Of a stretch of DNA of 64,000 bases, positions 24,101 through 36,640 are shown one piece after another. Below the pieces are notes generated by a model that saw nothing but the letters and a program-made list of their open reading frames with translations, was not told the origin of the DNA and made no database searches. How positions within the stretch are numbered: the stretch's first letter is position 1; every line of letters begins with the position of its first letter. The stretch is taken from NCBI GenBank assembly GCA_030789695.1, contig CM061142.1, positions 44,873,375-44,937,374 of the forward strand. Direction: 5' to 3'. This DNA is from Scilla litardierei. Taxonomy: Eukaryota; Streptophyta; Magnoliopsida; Asparagales; Asparagaceae. A program made the position numbers and the translations under genes.

Positions 24101-24960
24101 ACATCTATTTACTTGATACCATCACTCCAAGCATTTGAAATCCAGATTTGTGAAGCAAATGTTCAACATTCAGATTTAAATCCATGCTCAGACAAAATGA
24201 GCATTTCCAAAGTGTGCACTTCTTTGGCTATTTTCCTGTGCACTGTTCAACAAATGTTCAAAATTCACAGCATCATAACATTAGACATTCCCTAATTTTC
24301 TTTGCTTCCTTTAAAAGCTCCTTATGTCCACTTGCATATAATGGTGTAATCTGGAACGTTAGAATTAATCTGGAACATTAGAATTATGTCCACTCTAATT
24401 AGAGTCTTTGAGAAAAAATCTGATATGTTTGCCTAAAGATGTGAAAACATCTAAAATCCATGCTCAGACAAATCCAGATAATAGGAAATGTTCAACATTC
24501 AGATTCTGTGAAGCAAATGTTCAACATTCAGATTTCAACATTCAGATTTAAAATGAGCATTTTCCAAAGTGGGCACTTCTTTGGCAGCAAATGTACAACA
24601 TTCACAGCAAATGTTTCAACATTCAGATAATAGATAATAGGAAATGTTCCACATTCAGATAGTAGGAAAATTTTTCCAAACTGTTCAACAAATGTTCACA
24701 GCAAATGTTCAAAATTCAGATAATAGGAAAATTTTCAACATTTACTCTAATTAGCTATTTTAGGAGGGATCACAGGTAAGGGATCACAGGTGAAGCAAAT
24801 GTTTGTTTTTCAACAATAATCGGATGAAGATGCACCTTTTGGACATTCAAGTATTTGATTAGCTATTTTCAACATTCACTCTAAAATCAACATTCAGATG
24901 AAGCAAATGTTCAACAATAATCGGAAAATAGCTATTTTAGGAGGGATCACAGGTAAATAG
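24100..24960. repeat. caaatgttcaacattcag minisatellite in Helitron 2
   Basis: The word gcaaatgttcaacattcagat and shortened forms recur more than ten times, mixed with agataataggaaa and gatcacaggt repeats. It is non-coding and suggests replication slippage inside the transposon. Confidence 0.7.
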
Positions 24961-25519
24961 CTAAAGAAGTGCACCTTTTGGACAAAGATCGAGTAGATTG
25001 CTGGCTGAGAAAATTGCTGGCCGAGGTGGGGTTAACTGCGACAACACAGGAGGACGCAGATCTTAACAAAGATCGAATGAAAAACGATGATGGGGAGAAG
25101 AAGCTCTTGAGGCTTACCTGCGATGGTAGAGGAAGTTCTTGAGGCTGGCGGATGCTCTGGATGGTGGCGAAATTGATGATGAGGAGAAGAAGCAGAAGGT
25201 GAGGCGAGGCGGATGTTCATGTTAATTTAGGGGTTTTTGGCGTAGAAGGCGAGGCGTCGTCTGGGGATGCCGTGAGGAGGCGAACGGGATTTGGTCTGTG
25301 CGGAGAAGGCGAGGCGGTTTCGTTCGAGGGTTTTTTTTGGGAGGGTGCTTTCTAAGTGAGCGTACTGTGTGTTTGCTATACCTTGGGAATGATACTTGAG
25401 AGTTGGCTTTATTAAATCAGTGGTGCGAATCAATGTATGCAATGATTTCATGTTGCAAAACCCCAGTTTTAATATGCAACTGCTCATCTGAACCGTTGAT
25501 GCACCGAGAGCAAATCTCA
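24961..25519 (-). other. 5' part of Helitron 2
   Basis: GC-richer DNA with gaggcg repeats on the + strand (25110-25330). Minus-strand open frames of 62 and 86 codons have no known motif. By position it corresponds to 18660-18990 in Helitron 1, so it is likely a conserved non-coding 5' segment. Confidence 0.45.
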
Positions 25520-25574
25520 GCCCTCTTTTATCTTGTCCTAGTCAGCCCTAGGATTCAAAAACCTCTGTCAAATG

Positions 25575-25576
<2 letters not shown>

Positions 25577-25623
<47 letters not shown>
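25577..25623. repeat. (AT)n run forming the Helitron 2 5' tip
   Basis: About 22 AT units stand where Helitron 1 has only TCTATTATAC. The outer border is still aga/t (25621-25624), that is 5' TCT on the minus strand followed by host T, so the terminus is intact but expanded. Confidence 0.75.
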
Positions 25624-25878
25624 TACATACATACACATACATACATACACACATGCTCTGATACAGACCTACATATACACGCATACAAACAGGAATACGC
25701 TTTTACATATCATACGCACTTACTTCCATAATAGTGTACAACTACTTTTAGAGAAGCTATTGTGGGCTGCATGGGCCACCAAATTTAACGTCCCGCTCCC
25801 TAGAATACCCGGAAAGTCCATCTATTAATGTATTGCATATTACAATTGTTACAGATCTTGGAATCTGTAGTTTTTTAG
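25624..25878. other. Flank of Helitron 2 and an LTR-end fragment
   Basis: The first 110 bases are catac-rich host repeat matching the other flank of Helitron 2. From 25761, ctgcatgggccaccaaa plus a degenerate LTR end (tttaacgtcccgctccctag) repeats the junction seen at 25918 and 28022. No gene. Confidence 0.5.
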
Positions 25879-27801
25879 CTTACAGTATATGGATATGTAA
25901 ATACACACTAGTGTTCCTGGAACCTGCATGGGCCACCAAAAACTATCACGCAACTCTCCCCATGATACCCGGGATTTTCGAAACTGTCCCAAGTATTCCT
26001 TAAGGACAGAGGTGCTGAAGTAACAGAATGTAAGAGGGATGAAGAAGACTACGGCATGCCACTGTGCACATGCTGGAATAGTACTCGTAATGCTTCATAT
26101 ACAACAACAAGGAGATCACATTTCCACTTATACAACATTAGTGTGTATAAGTGGAATCTGAAGTGGATGCAAATACCCGAAACAAGACTGATTTTCAGAA
26201 GCTATATGGTATGAACATTAGTGTGTATTTACATATCCGTATATTACAATTGTAATATGGAATCTGATTTTTATAAGCTGTATGGTATGAACATACAGTA
26301 ATGTTCCTGGAATCTGTCTATGGATAAGTAAATACACATTAATATTCCTGGAATCTGTCTGAAAATATACTTAGCAAGATCTGTAACAATTGTAATATAC
26401 GGATATGTAAATACACACTAATGTTCATACCATACATCTTCTGAAAATTAGTCTTGATAGGTCTGTAACAGTTGTAATATGGAATCTGATTTTTAGAATG
26501 TATGGTGACTGCAACATTAGTGTGGATATGTAAATACACAGTAATGTTCCGAATTCCCTTTTATATAAAGAGAATCTGTAACAATTGTAATATACGGATC
26601 TGTAACAATTTGTATATTTACACTAATGTTCTTGTATATAGATGTAGGTCCCACTCGCCTTTACCGGGAGTGGAGGGGACTTGGCGTTTATATTTTATAT
26701 GAAATTCAAGTTGATAACCTTAAAACGGTGTGTAAACGGTGTTTGAAATCCAAGTTGTTTCCTACCATACAGATTGTTATAAGGCATGAGAAATAAGGCG
26801 TGTAAACTAAATAATATGGCAGAAAGTAATCAGCCAAGTAAGGGATCATACCTGCGGTTCGATGTCGAGCTACTGCAAGAAAAAGGGTTAGCACGAATAA
26901 TAATACAAGTATTCATGCAAACATGATCAAAAAGGTAATTACAAGTGCCAGAAGTTTAACACAGTGTCACAAGTAAAGCAGGTAAAGGGAAAAGGAAAGT
27001 GCTACAAGCAGAAGAAGTAACATGTGAAACTCTTATTTATTAATTTATTTAGTTGGAAACTTGGGTAAACTATATGATACAAGGACCTGGACCTCACCCC
27101 TAAGATTTGTGGTGGAAACTGCACTTGACGCAGTGGCCACGGGCACTGTACGCCGGGCCTCTCACCCTGCCCCGTCAGTGGACTTGCCTCACAGGCCCTA
27201 CCCCAATATTAGGATGAGTATGGAACACGGTGCAGTGGACACGGGCATAGTGGTTGATAAACATAAAACGGTGTTTCAAATCCAAGTTGTTTCCTACTGG
27301 GGCACACATTGACGTGCTCCTCCCCATTTTTCAGTAACAGATAGTTGGAGAGCCTAGGAGATTTGTGAGCATAGAGCTGAGGTCGTGGGGGTAGTTCAGG
27401 GAGTTGTGTTGTACTCTAGGGTCATGTAGTTGATATTGTCCTGGATGTGTAACTTGAGTTGAAATTTATTGATGCACATTTGTATTAGATATTGTGTTGG
27501 CCCTTATAGTATCAATGTGAAGTTGTGCATGTATTCTTGTGATGTTGTATAAGCGAAAATGTGATCTCCTTGTTGTTGTATATAGAGCATTACAAGTACT
27601 ATTCCAGCATGTGCACAGTAGCCTGCCTTAGTCTTCTTCATCCCTCTTCCATTCTGTTACTTCATCACCTCTGCCCTTCAGAAATACTTGGGACAGTTTT
27701 AAAAATCCCGGGTATCTTGGGGAGAGGGGCGTGACAGTTTTTGGTGGTACATGCAGGTTCCAGGAACATTAGTGTGTATTTACATGTCCATATACTGTAA
27801 G
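25879..27801. repeat. 1.9-kb palindromic LTR structure, 260-bp inverted arms
   Basis: The left arm (25879-26138) and right arm (27542-27801) are inverted copies, very similar by eye. Each contains a primer-binding-like ccaccaaaaac, an LTR end (tcacgc..ctctcccc..gatacccggg) and about 190 bp of LTR. The centre (26139-27541) holds repeated words from the gypsy LTR (ctgtaacaattgtaatatac, aatgttcctggaatctg) in both orientations and an LTR-like part with cacgtcaatgtgtgccccag on the minus strand, also seen at about 28479 on the + strand. It looks like two LTR ends joined head to head. No coding sequence. Confidence 0.65.
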
Positions 27802-28041
27802 ATGAATCTATACATGGTTATATGTAACAATTGTAATATACGGATCTGTAGCAATCGGAAAATCAGATTCCAGACCTGTCAAGACTGATGTTCAGAAGAC
27901 GGATTCTTGTAATATACGGATATGTAATACAAATATGTAAACACATACTAATGTTGTAGTTACTGATCTTGGAAGCTGTCTGGAATCTGTATATTTTCAG
28001 AAAGCTTCCCTTGTTTGGTATAACCTGCATAGGCCACCAAA

Positions 28042-30761
28042 TGTAACGCCATACTCCCCAGAATACCCGGAAATTCCATCTATTAATGTATCGTATATTA
28101 CAATTGTTACCATCCCCGATTCTCCCAGAGTAGCGAGTGTTACGAAGAAATGAAAGAAAAGAAATACAATAGTCTATAGGTCCACTGCACACTGCTGGGG
28201 TAGTACCCGTAATGTTCCCAAACAAAAACAAAAATACCAAGAGCGAACACAGAAGCAACAAGGGAACATCGAACTTTTTATATATAAATATACCTCATCA
28301 AGTCCATTATACATCATCTTATACATATGTACAACGAAACAACTCATCCCCAAAAGAACCCAAGAATACAATATCCCTCACCTCTCCCCTCACCAATCAA
28401 TCCTACACTCGAACACCTCAACCATATCTCCAACTCCATCTCTGCTACAAACTGCAACACCTGAAAAACAATGGGTGGGGCACGTCAATACGTGACCCAG
28501 TAGGAAATGCCAACCCCAACTAGTATGACATTCCCTAAATGCAACTACTTTACATATTGATGCATGTCATAATGAAGTGCAAGTGCTACAAGGGAATATA
28601 TTTAAAGAACTTGACACGGCATAAATAAAAGTGTGCAACATAAGCTTCAAGTAAGAGAGCTACCATAACTAAACAAATAACACTACAACCACATCATATA
28701 TGACAATGAAAATGACATAAATAACAATAACACATACATGTGGTAAGGAAGACCTGCAAAACAAAGGTGAGTACCACAGAAAGAGAAATATACTATAACA
28801 TCAAAGAGCAGAAACCTGACATTATAATGTGAGGCATGCCTAGAGATCACATGTTCATATGTGATAGGCCTTGTGGTCCCCATGAAATTGCCCCATGGAA
28901 AAACATAACCAATCTGCAAATTATCCCAACAAAGGAGCTTGCACCCACGTGACATGCCTATCATATCCACAACCACACCACAAACAACCACATTGGGGGA
29001 TGCCATGTACACCCTCATACTTCCCATCACATACAATCCTAGAGCCCATAAACATACAATACATTATACTACTATGTTTCATAAAAAACATAAAGGCAAC
29101 ATCTCATTCCCTTGCATTACAAGTGGGGCATGCACCCAAGTGCCATGCCCTTCATCATAGTCATATCAACTCATCATCACATCACATATGGGGCCATGCA
29201 TGACATGCTCCCAACATCCTAGGTTTATAAGATATCTCACGTCACAACCATAGAAATGTGTATTTCTCACATTTCTTGCATTTGCCTACACTTAGCCATT
29301 TTCACAAACACAAGGTATGCATCATGCACACCATCTCAATCACATTAGCAATTTAATAGCATATCGCACCAATCAAACTTCATTTTATGTAATAACAGCA
29401 ATCATGAACGATTGAAGTATGATTGGTAACAATGTATAATTCAACATCCCATTGAAATGATTCAGTTTGCTGGAAATTGCAGATAGTCACAACAAATGGC
29501 CATATATAATCAGTTTTCATTGAGAATTTGACAAAATTTCCTAAATGAAAGTTGTAGATCTGGTAGTTCTGGATTCACAAATAAAATTTCATGCAAATAT
29601 AAGAATTATATGATTTATGGTGAATTGTTTGGTGAGACCTGTCAAGACTGATTTTCAGACAGATTCCAAGATCTGTAACAATTGCTAAGTTAAGTCATCT
29701 TGCAGTTAGAATTTCGAAAACATGACCGAGAAAAAGTTGTAGATAAAGTTGTTATCTTTACAATGAGACCAAGAACACTAATTTCTATGAGGTGTGCATG
29801 GACTGAGCTCAATTTTGCTGAACTGTGTCCAGTCTGAATGAAATATCGACATGTTGCAAAGATGGAGTTTTTAATCCTAATTATTGAATTGAACATATGT
29901 CAACTTTTATATGATTCTAGGGTAAAATTTCAAGAGATACACAAATATAATTTTTCCAGTATTTAATTCTACCCACGGAAGCAGTTATTAAGGACTAAAG
30001 TTGTTATCAGACTGCAGAAATTTAAGAAACAACAACGATGAAAGCTTTACATGCATGAACATGGCATAAGAGTAGGAGTTAGATTCCTACCTCTTAAAGG
30101 ATCAAAAGCCCTCTCTTAATTGTATACTAAAGGCCCTCCATCAACTCCATGAAGCTCTACCATGGTTCTCCATCTTCAAGCTCCATAAAACCTGAACTCC
30201 TTTTCTTCTTTGCCTTAGGCTTTTCCCTTTATTTTTCTTTCATTTTCTTATTTCTTCTTTTTCTCCCTGTTTTCTTTCTATTTCGTTTTTTTGCTTGTGT
30301 TGGTTCGGCCCCCATAAGAAAAATGAGAGGGAGAAGAGATGAAGACAAAAATGAGGAGAAAAGAAAGAGAAAGATGGAGAAAAGTGTAGATAGAAGAGAA
30401 TTTAGTTTCCTTCTCATCCAAGAATGGAATATTCCTAGGGAATATTCCATTAACCCCTAACCCCTTTTCACACTAGCATGGCTCTATCTACACACAACCC
30501 TGCACATCCATGCATGCATTCATGCACCACACACACATGTCGAATACATTCTTGTTGTATTATACACACGACATCATTTATACTTCTCCCGCATTCACGT
30601 CTCACATTCTCGTCTCCTAGCCACATATTACGGCACAACCTCCAAGCCCTACGATACATACATTGACATCCACAATTATGTCATACATACATATGCATTA
30701 TAAGTAGAAATACCACGTGTATATAGTAGAATACACGTATAGTTCAAAACAGGGCATGCCA
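28042..30761 (-). mobile_element. Gypsy LTR copy B, uninterrupted
   Basis: It runs from TG (28042, tgtaacgccatactcccc) to CA (30761, cagggcatgcca), 2.7 kb. The part from 29108 matches LTR copy A piece by piece and shows both of its insertion sites empty: attcc/tacct (30094) and gaa/tac (30731). A PBS-like tttggtggcctatgcagg (minus strand) lies just outside 28042, so this would be the 5' LTR of a minus-strand element whose 3' LTR is copy A. Flanks show no 5-bp duplication, so it is not a solo LTR. A pyrimidine tract (30200-30290) and ttggttcggccccc match 10270-10440. The open frames on both strands are short and without motifs. Confidence 0.7.
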
Positions 30762-32179
30762 GAAACAACAATGGTTGACCAGCGAAACATAACCGGTCAT
30801 CACTCTGCTAGATTCCACTACTCCTGAGTGCCCTCGTCGACTCCAATTATTCACTGGTCCACCTGTTTTTTGATATGCAAATACGGCTCAGAAAACTTAA
30901 GGTTTTTCTATTTAAAACATTTAAATATTTTTAAAATAATTATTTATGTGTTTCTAAGTGTTTGTTAGCTTCAATCAAGGCTTTAACATTATGTTAAGAC
31001 AAGGAAAAAGGAAATTACATAAAAAAAATAAACTTTTACATTGAAGTCCATGATGTATTCTTGATACTTCAAGATTCTTGTCTTGCTTCATTTGAATTGT
31101 GGCCTTGTTGAGCTCACCAATCATTTGAGTGCTTCTTTGAATTACTTTATATACATGTACTTATGTGTTAGATAACATGCTTACTTATCATCAAAATTAT
31201 ATGCAGTGACTTAATATCCTAACATTCTACACCTTTTTGATGACAACAAACAAATACAAAATATTATGAATAATTATGAATAATTACTTACTCTTCATGT
31301 AATACAACATATTATCGATATATAACAATGTTGCAATATATTATTATACATGTCATCTAATTTCTCTCCCCATTTTGTTATCACTAAAAAGGCTATGAAA
31401 TAAGTTCTCTCCCCTTTGGAAAATCAAGTAATCTTTAAAAAGCATTCTCCAATTTAGAAATTATCTCTCCCACATATGCAACTCTCTCTCACCCCCTAAA
31501 TAAATATATGCAAATTGAGTCTAATAAAAAAGTTTGTGACTCAGTATCAAATCAAGTGTTATGAGAGATACCAAGTGTTCTAATAGTGGGAAATGCATGA
31601 TACCAAGTGTTCAAAAATCAAAACAGAAGAGTACCACGTATTGAAAAATAAAATATGCTTATAAACATATTACGAAAAATTATAAAGTTGCTCATATAAA
31701 GTGTTATGAGAGATACCAAGATGCATATTATAAAGTTGCTCATCATTTTGAATCTCCCCTTGAAATCAAGCCTATTCTTTGGAAGTATAATTGGGGCTAG
31801 CCTTTAATCCCTTCATATAAGAGTACCTGAAAATTTAAAATATCTTTATGTTCTTTTCTTTCCAGTCCACATGAATAGTCACTCAAAATAATATCAACCA
31901 ATAGGTAACCAAATCCATTTGTGTTTAGACTTTCCATCACATGATAATCTATAATTTCTATTGTACTAAACATTGTTCACGAAACTATAAACATATTCAT
32001 CATTCGTTTGGATAGTCGCTCTCTTTGGTATACCACTCACACTATAGTCCTTTAGTACTGCTGTGCACCTACACATAAGAATCACAAATTATGTATGACT
32101 TAGGCATCTACGTAGGTCCACAGTGTTAGTCACAGTATCTTTAGGAAACCATACTTGTTTGGACTTTATAATCTTATCC
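30762..32179. other. AT-rich region, probably the rest of a copia element
   Basis: No gene is visible. The words tacacctttttgatgacaac (31231) and ctccccattttgttatcac (31366) resemble non-coding stretches common in plant copia elements of the UBN2-gag type read on the minus strand. The coding region of pol is not recognisable. Assignment to the copia element at 32180-33003 is inference from position. Confidence 0.4.
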
Positions 32180-33003
32180 CTATATAAGTAGTATTGTAAG
32201 TGTAACCAACATAACCATAAGCATACACTTAGCAAAAACATTCCTACCTCCAGCAGTTTTATTGTGAACCTTTTTCTTCGTTTTAGGCTTTTCAATATAT
32301 TTCGATCCATATCTTAGTCCATGCCTATTGTTGCCAAGTAATTGGTATCCGAAAATGATGTCCAGTGATTGTTTTCCTATGCCAAATTTCTTGATGGTCA
32401 ATGATAAGTCTGAGACTTTGGATTTTAAGTATATGTACTCGTTCATAAGCAAAGTGCTCATACTTATGAAAGCTTTCTTAGTTTCTTCTTCAGTCTTTTT
32501 AAAGTTTTCAACTTTCTTCTCTAGATTAATAATTTTCTCCTTAAATGCCGTATGTTCCATCTCAATTTTAGGAAATGTTTCACACTTTAAGCTTTCATGC
32601 ACAACATGTGTTTCTTTTTTTAGCTTGGTTAGTGTAGCCCTAAGTGTATCATTTTTAGCTTTCAATCTTTCGTCATCTAATGTCATGTGATAGTTGTCTT
32701 GCTGCAGTTTATTATTTACTTCTCATGAAGACTCAACAGTGGATTCTAAACTATCAATCTCAGTATGCATGTTTTCGTATATGTTAATGATGTGCCATAT
32801 TTTCCATACTTTTATTGCACATTTTCATAGTATTTTCATCGTCCAAAGTTCACTTTTCTATAAATTATCGCATTTTCACGATATATTTGATTTTCATATA
32901 GATTTGTGGATTTTCATGAACTTTGGAGCAATTTTGGAGCAATCATGAGACATGGGCACATCCGAACTAGTTGGAGCATCAATTGTAAGGTCCACTAGGT
33001 GCT
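32180..33003 (-). pseudogene. Copia gag, C-terminal half (coiled coil)
   Basis: The minus-strand frame 32686-32180 (168 codons) is Lys/Glu-rich and predicted coiled coil. It ends with the conserved block IKKFGIGKQSLDIIFG typical of copia UBN2-type gag (normally GKFxLGxxSLDxILG), followed by a basic stretch where a zinc knuckle would normally come next. The knuckle itself is not intact. Upstream (to 33003) stops interrupt the frame. The sequence at 32997-33005 (aggtgcttg) is found again at 62990-62998, where the N-terminal half of the same gag continues. Between them lies the Athila element. Confidence 0.7.
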
Positions 33004-33115
33004 TGATGAGGTGGAGAAGAAGATTAGAGGAGGCAAAGAGAAGAGAAGGAGGAAAAGAGCGCTCAAAAGAGCTCTAAGTTATGATTTTCAAGCAGCTTGA
33101 CCGAGTGGAACTGTC
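33004..33115 (+). repeat. Outer Athila 5' LTR, left piece
   Basis: A purine-rich start (tgatgaggtggagaagaag) runs to cttgaccgagtggaa, carrying the same ctcgaccgag-type word as the right piece. The copia element split the LTR at ctgtc. Confidence 0.55.
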
Positions 33116-34505
33116 TGTGCCCTCAGTTCATTTGTATTTGATGTAAATGATTTTTTTAATATTAGATGTGGGAATTTTGCATATGATGCAAAGGAAACTA
33201 AATGTGTCGTAAAATATTTACATGCATATTTAATATAATAAATGCATGGAAAGAATAGCCTGGATGATGGGATCGTCTCGGTCTAAACGAAGGTTTAAAC
33301 CACGTCAAAAACAGACTCCAAACGCAAAAATTAGAGCAAAAACCGTGCCAATTGTACACTATTGGGCATTGCGGGTCTAGTGCCCGCTAGGCGGGTGCCC
33401 GACCTGCCTCGAATGCAGGCACCCGCGTATGCTAAGCGGGGGCAAGGGGCCGCTGAGCATGGCGGGCACCCAGCCCGCCCTTTACGGGCAGGCGCCCAAG
33501 CTGGGGCGCCCAACCCGCCTGCAGGGGGTGCCCAGCCCACGGTCTGGGGCACCCAGCCTTCATGCGCAAGGCTGGTGGGGCCCAATCGTGGGCCCCACCA
33601 GCAAAGGGGGTTTGGCTCTTTTCGACGACTAAGTTTTTCAGCGAACTATGGTTTTTAGCCATGTTTGGGACATCGTTTGAGGGGGGGTCAAACAAAGTCG
33701 GAATGAGTCTCCTTTTTTCATACGTGTTCACTATTCAACCCTCTTCGTAACGATGTGTGACATTGTTCTTGGAGCTCAACGGTGAGGGAATCGTCGAAGT
33801 TTGGCCTTCTTATAAAGCAAACTAATTTGATTTTTTCTTCTCCAAAAGTTTAGTCCAACATCGGATTTTGGAGAAGAGGGGTCAGCCGTCTATATAAATA
33901 GTGGGCTACCCTCTTCCTTGAAACTCGTCCCAAGCTTCAGGTCTGAGTAGCTCCATTAAACTTGAGCAATCCTGGATCTGAGCTTAAAAAAATATTCGCT
34001 TTCTACCTAAATTCTTCCTTGCTCCTGCTCGGGCTCTAGCATAGCTACGAAGGAGCTCAAATCAGATCCGAAGTCTTGACGGAGGATCCATTCAAGGTGA
34101 AATTTTCTTCAGCGTGTGGTTTTCTCTGTGACAAGGGTGTTGCTCGCCTCAGGACGCGGTGCGGTTCAGGAAGCAGTTCGGCTCAGGACGCGCTTCAGCT
34201 TGGGAGAAGCGGTGCGGGGCCAAAGAAATGTTGCTGAAAACGACGCTTCGTATTCTACAGAAACGAAGTGAAAGGTATGTAGTATAAATTAAACATGCGT
34301 TTATAATTGCAAAAGTTAGATAGATCTATCCTTAAGGGTTGGTTGGATCCAACCCCGGGACAGTAGAGACTCTGGCTAGGGTTAATATCTTTAGTGCTTG
34401 ATTTAAAATTGTTTTAAGTCTGTTTTCCGCTGTCGATTTGTTTTCGTCGTTCGTCCGACTTTGGCCGGATGTCAAATTTACCCATAAGGTCCCAGAAACC
34501 CTTCA
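33116..34505 (+). repeat. 5' LTR of the copia element
   Basis: Matches 41573-42954 throughout. U3 contains GC-rich inverted words (cccgctaggcggg and relatives, 33375-33560). The TATA box tatataaata is at 33891-33900. The LTR ends in cttca before the primer-binding site. Its first bases (tgtgccctcag) are shorter than in the 3' LTR (tgtatgctctcag). Confidence 0.85.
33891..33900 (+). promoter_or_regulatory. TATA box, copia 5' LTR
   Basis: The sequence tatataaata follows about 500 bp after the cluster of gcggg/cccgc palindromes. The same order occurs in the 3' LTR (tatataaatag at 42320). Confidence 0.65.
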
Positions 34506-36349
34506 TTGGTATCAGAGTGAGTCTACCATGATCTATATTTTTTGTACTAATAAAGTACATTGGATGCAACATGTTTCTCCATCAGATGGAGCTTTTAATT
34601 AAACTATTTATTTTGTCGTTTTCCCACGCAATGTTATTATTTTCGAAATTTTTTTTTGAAAATTAGATCTTAATTATTATATGATAATAATTAATTATTG
34701 TAACTTAATTATGAGATGATTTTAAGTTGATAGTGTTAAAATTTTATGTGATAAATTTTTTGTATTATTTAATGGGTGTATTAGTTATTTTTTGATTATG
34801 TGATAATTCAAGAAAAACTATTAGGATAGACATTAAAACTTTTAGAAAATTACAAGATAATTTTTGGACATGTTATGATTTAAAGTTGTTTAAATGCCTA
34901 ATACATGATTAGGATAGCACCCTAATTCAATCCTTATAGTAAAAAATTAATAAAATTTATTAAGCAATCCTAGTAATTTCGAATTTTAGGATTCAACTAG
35001 TTGATAGGATTAACAAGTTTTAATGAAGCCAATTCTAGTCGATGGCACACATATGAACAGTTAGTTTCCTTCAATGGATCATAATCTAGTTTAGTGTTTT
35101 TTGACTAGTGTTGTGGATCACCCTAGCTCGACTGGAGATAGTGATCCTGGCCTAGCCAAATCCCTGGCCGTATTCCGCTGGACCGCAAGGATGCAAATTA
35201 TGATTATGTGACACCGTCGTTTACATCTAGTCAATTACGTTAAAAATCTTCTTCAAGGTTAGCTGTAGCCCTCCTTGTTTTTGGATTAGGGGACTAAAAG
35301 ACGCCTGTCATGGTTGTTAAGTCTCCTCAAGATATGAAATGGTCTCTTTGGGAAACCGACTCCATCATACATGTGATGTAGTCTGATATTAACCTAAACC
35401 GCTGCGTCGGGTCTCCTCGAGTATCAGTGTAAGTTAATATTAGACATGAAAACAAGGGTTTGACTAGGCTATTAATATGATTTGTTGAGTCTCCTCAAGA
35501 TCATAAATGACTAGAGGTAAAAACCAATATGGAGTCACATGTGATGTGATAATGAGTTTATCTACCAACTGCAGAGTCGATCAGATTGTTGAGTCTCCTT
35601 AAGGTTGTGAAGCTCAGTGTGGTTGGGTCCCTCTCCCATTAAATAACTTTATTCGTTCATCTATATGGCTTATGATGATCGCGAATATAATGGGAGGATA
35701 AAGTTGAATAAAACCCATTTAAACGATATTTAAAAATCATGAAGATATGCTAAACTACGGTAATTCTATGTTTTACCAAAGTGGAATCCAAAATCATAAC
35801 ATCCTTAAAATTAATAAGTCAACTGGACAAAATGATTATCTAAGAAATATTTGTTAAACCAAACTATATTCTCACTGATATTAAAGTGTCATTCCTAATA
35901 CCGAGTTAAGGACAATAATTTCCTTAAGCTCTAAAGTCTAACACATTAAAAGCACGTTACTTAACACTCGCCTCTATGAGCAGGGTCAGCTTGAACAAAA
36001 TGATGTTTAAATCATGTTTCTCCATACAATTTGTTGAGTCAAATCAAGGTTCTATAGAAAATGATTTCGATCTGCAAAGTTCGAAACATCGATCAAATTG
36101 TTTGAATCGAAGATGAGTGCATGAACGGTGCAATACTATGTATCCTAACCAGACCTTGAGACGAGCAATTTGTTGAGCATACTCAAGGTTGCAAAGCTCA
36201 AGCGTTTGGATACATGAGATGTTTGCATGGCTATTATTTGTATTGCGACACGTAATATCTAAATGAAATTTAGAAAAGGAAGAAGGCATTAAGGAAAGTC
36301 AATTGAGAAAGAAAGTTCTATCTATCATTAGTAAAGACAAAAGTAGGAG
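34506..36349 (+). other. Copia internal region with hairpin words
   Basis: The primer-binding site ttggtatcagag starts this stretch. No gene is visible. The word ttgagtctcctcaag and relatives recur near 35316, 35485, 35589, 36034 and 36173, each able to form a short hairpin. The region before 35000 is very AT-rich. Confidence 0.6.
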
Positions 36350-36640
36350 TGTAACGACTGGTTTTCATGTATCTGGATTTATTATAATATAATATATGTC
36401 TTGGTGGATTTTCTCCTCATATGTGGTTTTCGTCTCCGTAACTTTCATTTTCGATCGTTTCGTCGTGTTTTCTCGTTTCTTCTTTAGGATCGTCGATTTC
36501 GAAGCAAGTCATTCGTGACGGGCTTCATAACGGTTGTATCTTACTATTAGATCAAGCCTAGGAGTCTTAGGAATCGATCCCGGAGCTCCGCGCTCCGTAT
36601 CGGAACTTTTGGTGCTTATTAGCCGGTGTAAGAAGGGGCA

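Larger units (their letters stand above)
20696..25623 (-). mobile_element. Helitron 2, non-autonomous, 4.9 kb
   Basis: It has the same 3' end as Helitron 1 (CTAG, then a hairpin 11 nt inside) at 20696 and the same 5' block (ATTTGACAG...TTTTTGAATCCTAGGGCTGA) at 25520-25580. It lies between host A (20695) and host T (25624). The 5' tip TCTATA has grown into a long AT run. There is no Rep/helicase. It carries a broken RBR-type E3 ligase gene on the minus strand (21.69-22.39 kb), a GC-rich minisatellite, repeated copies of the family's own 3' subterminal sequence (22.39-23.24 kb) and a caaatgttcaacattcag array. Confidence 0.85.

Noticed and set aside
25655..25680. gctctgatac as a copia/gypsy initiator-Met primer-binding site on the minus strand
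   Set aside because: Only about ten bases match, no LTR end is adjacent, and it sits in catac-rich repeat next to Helitron 2.
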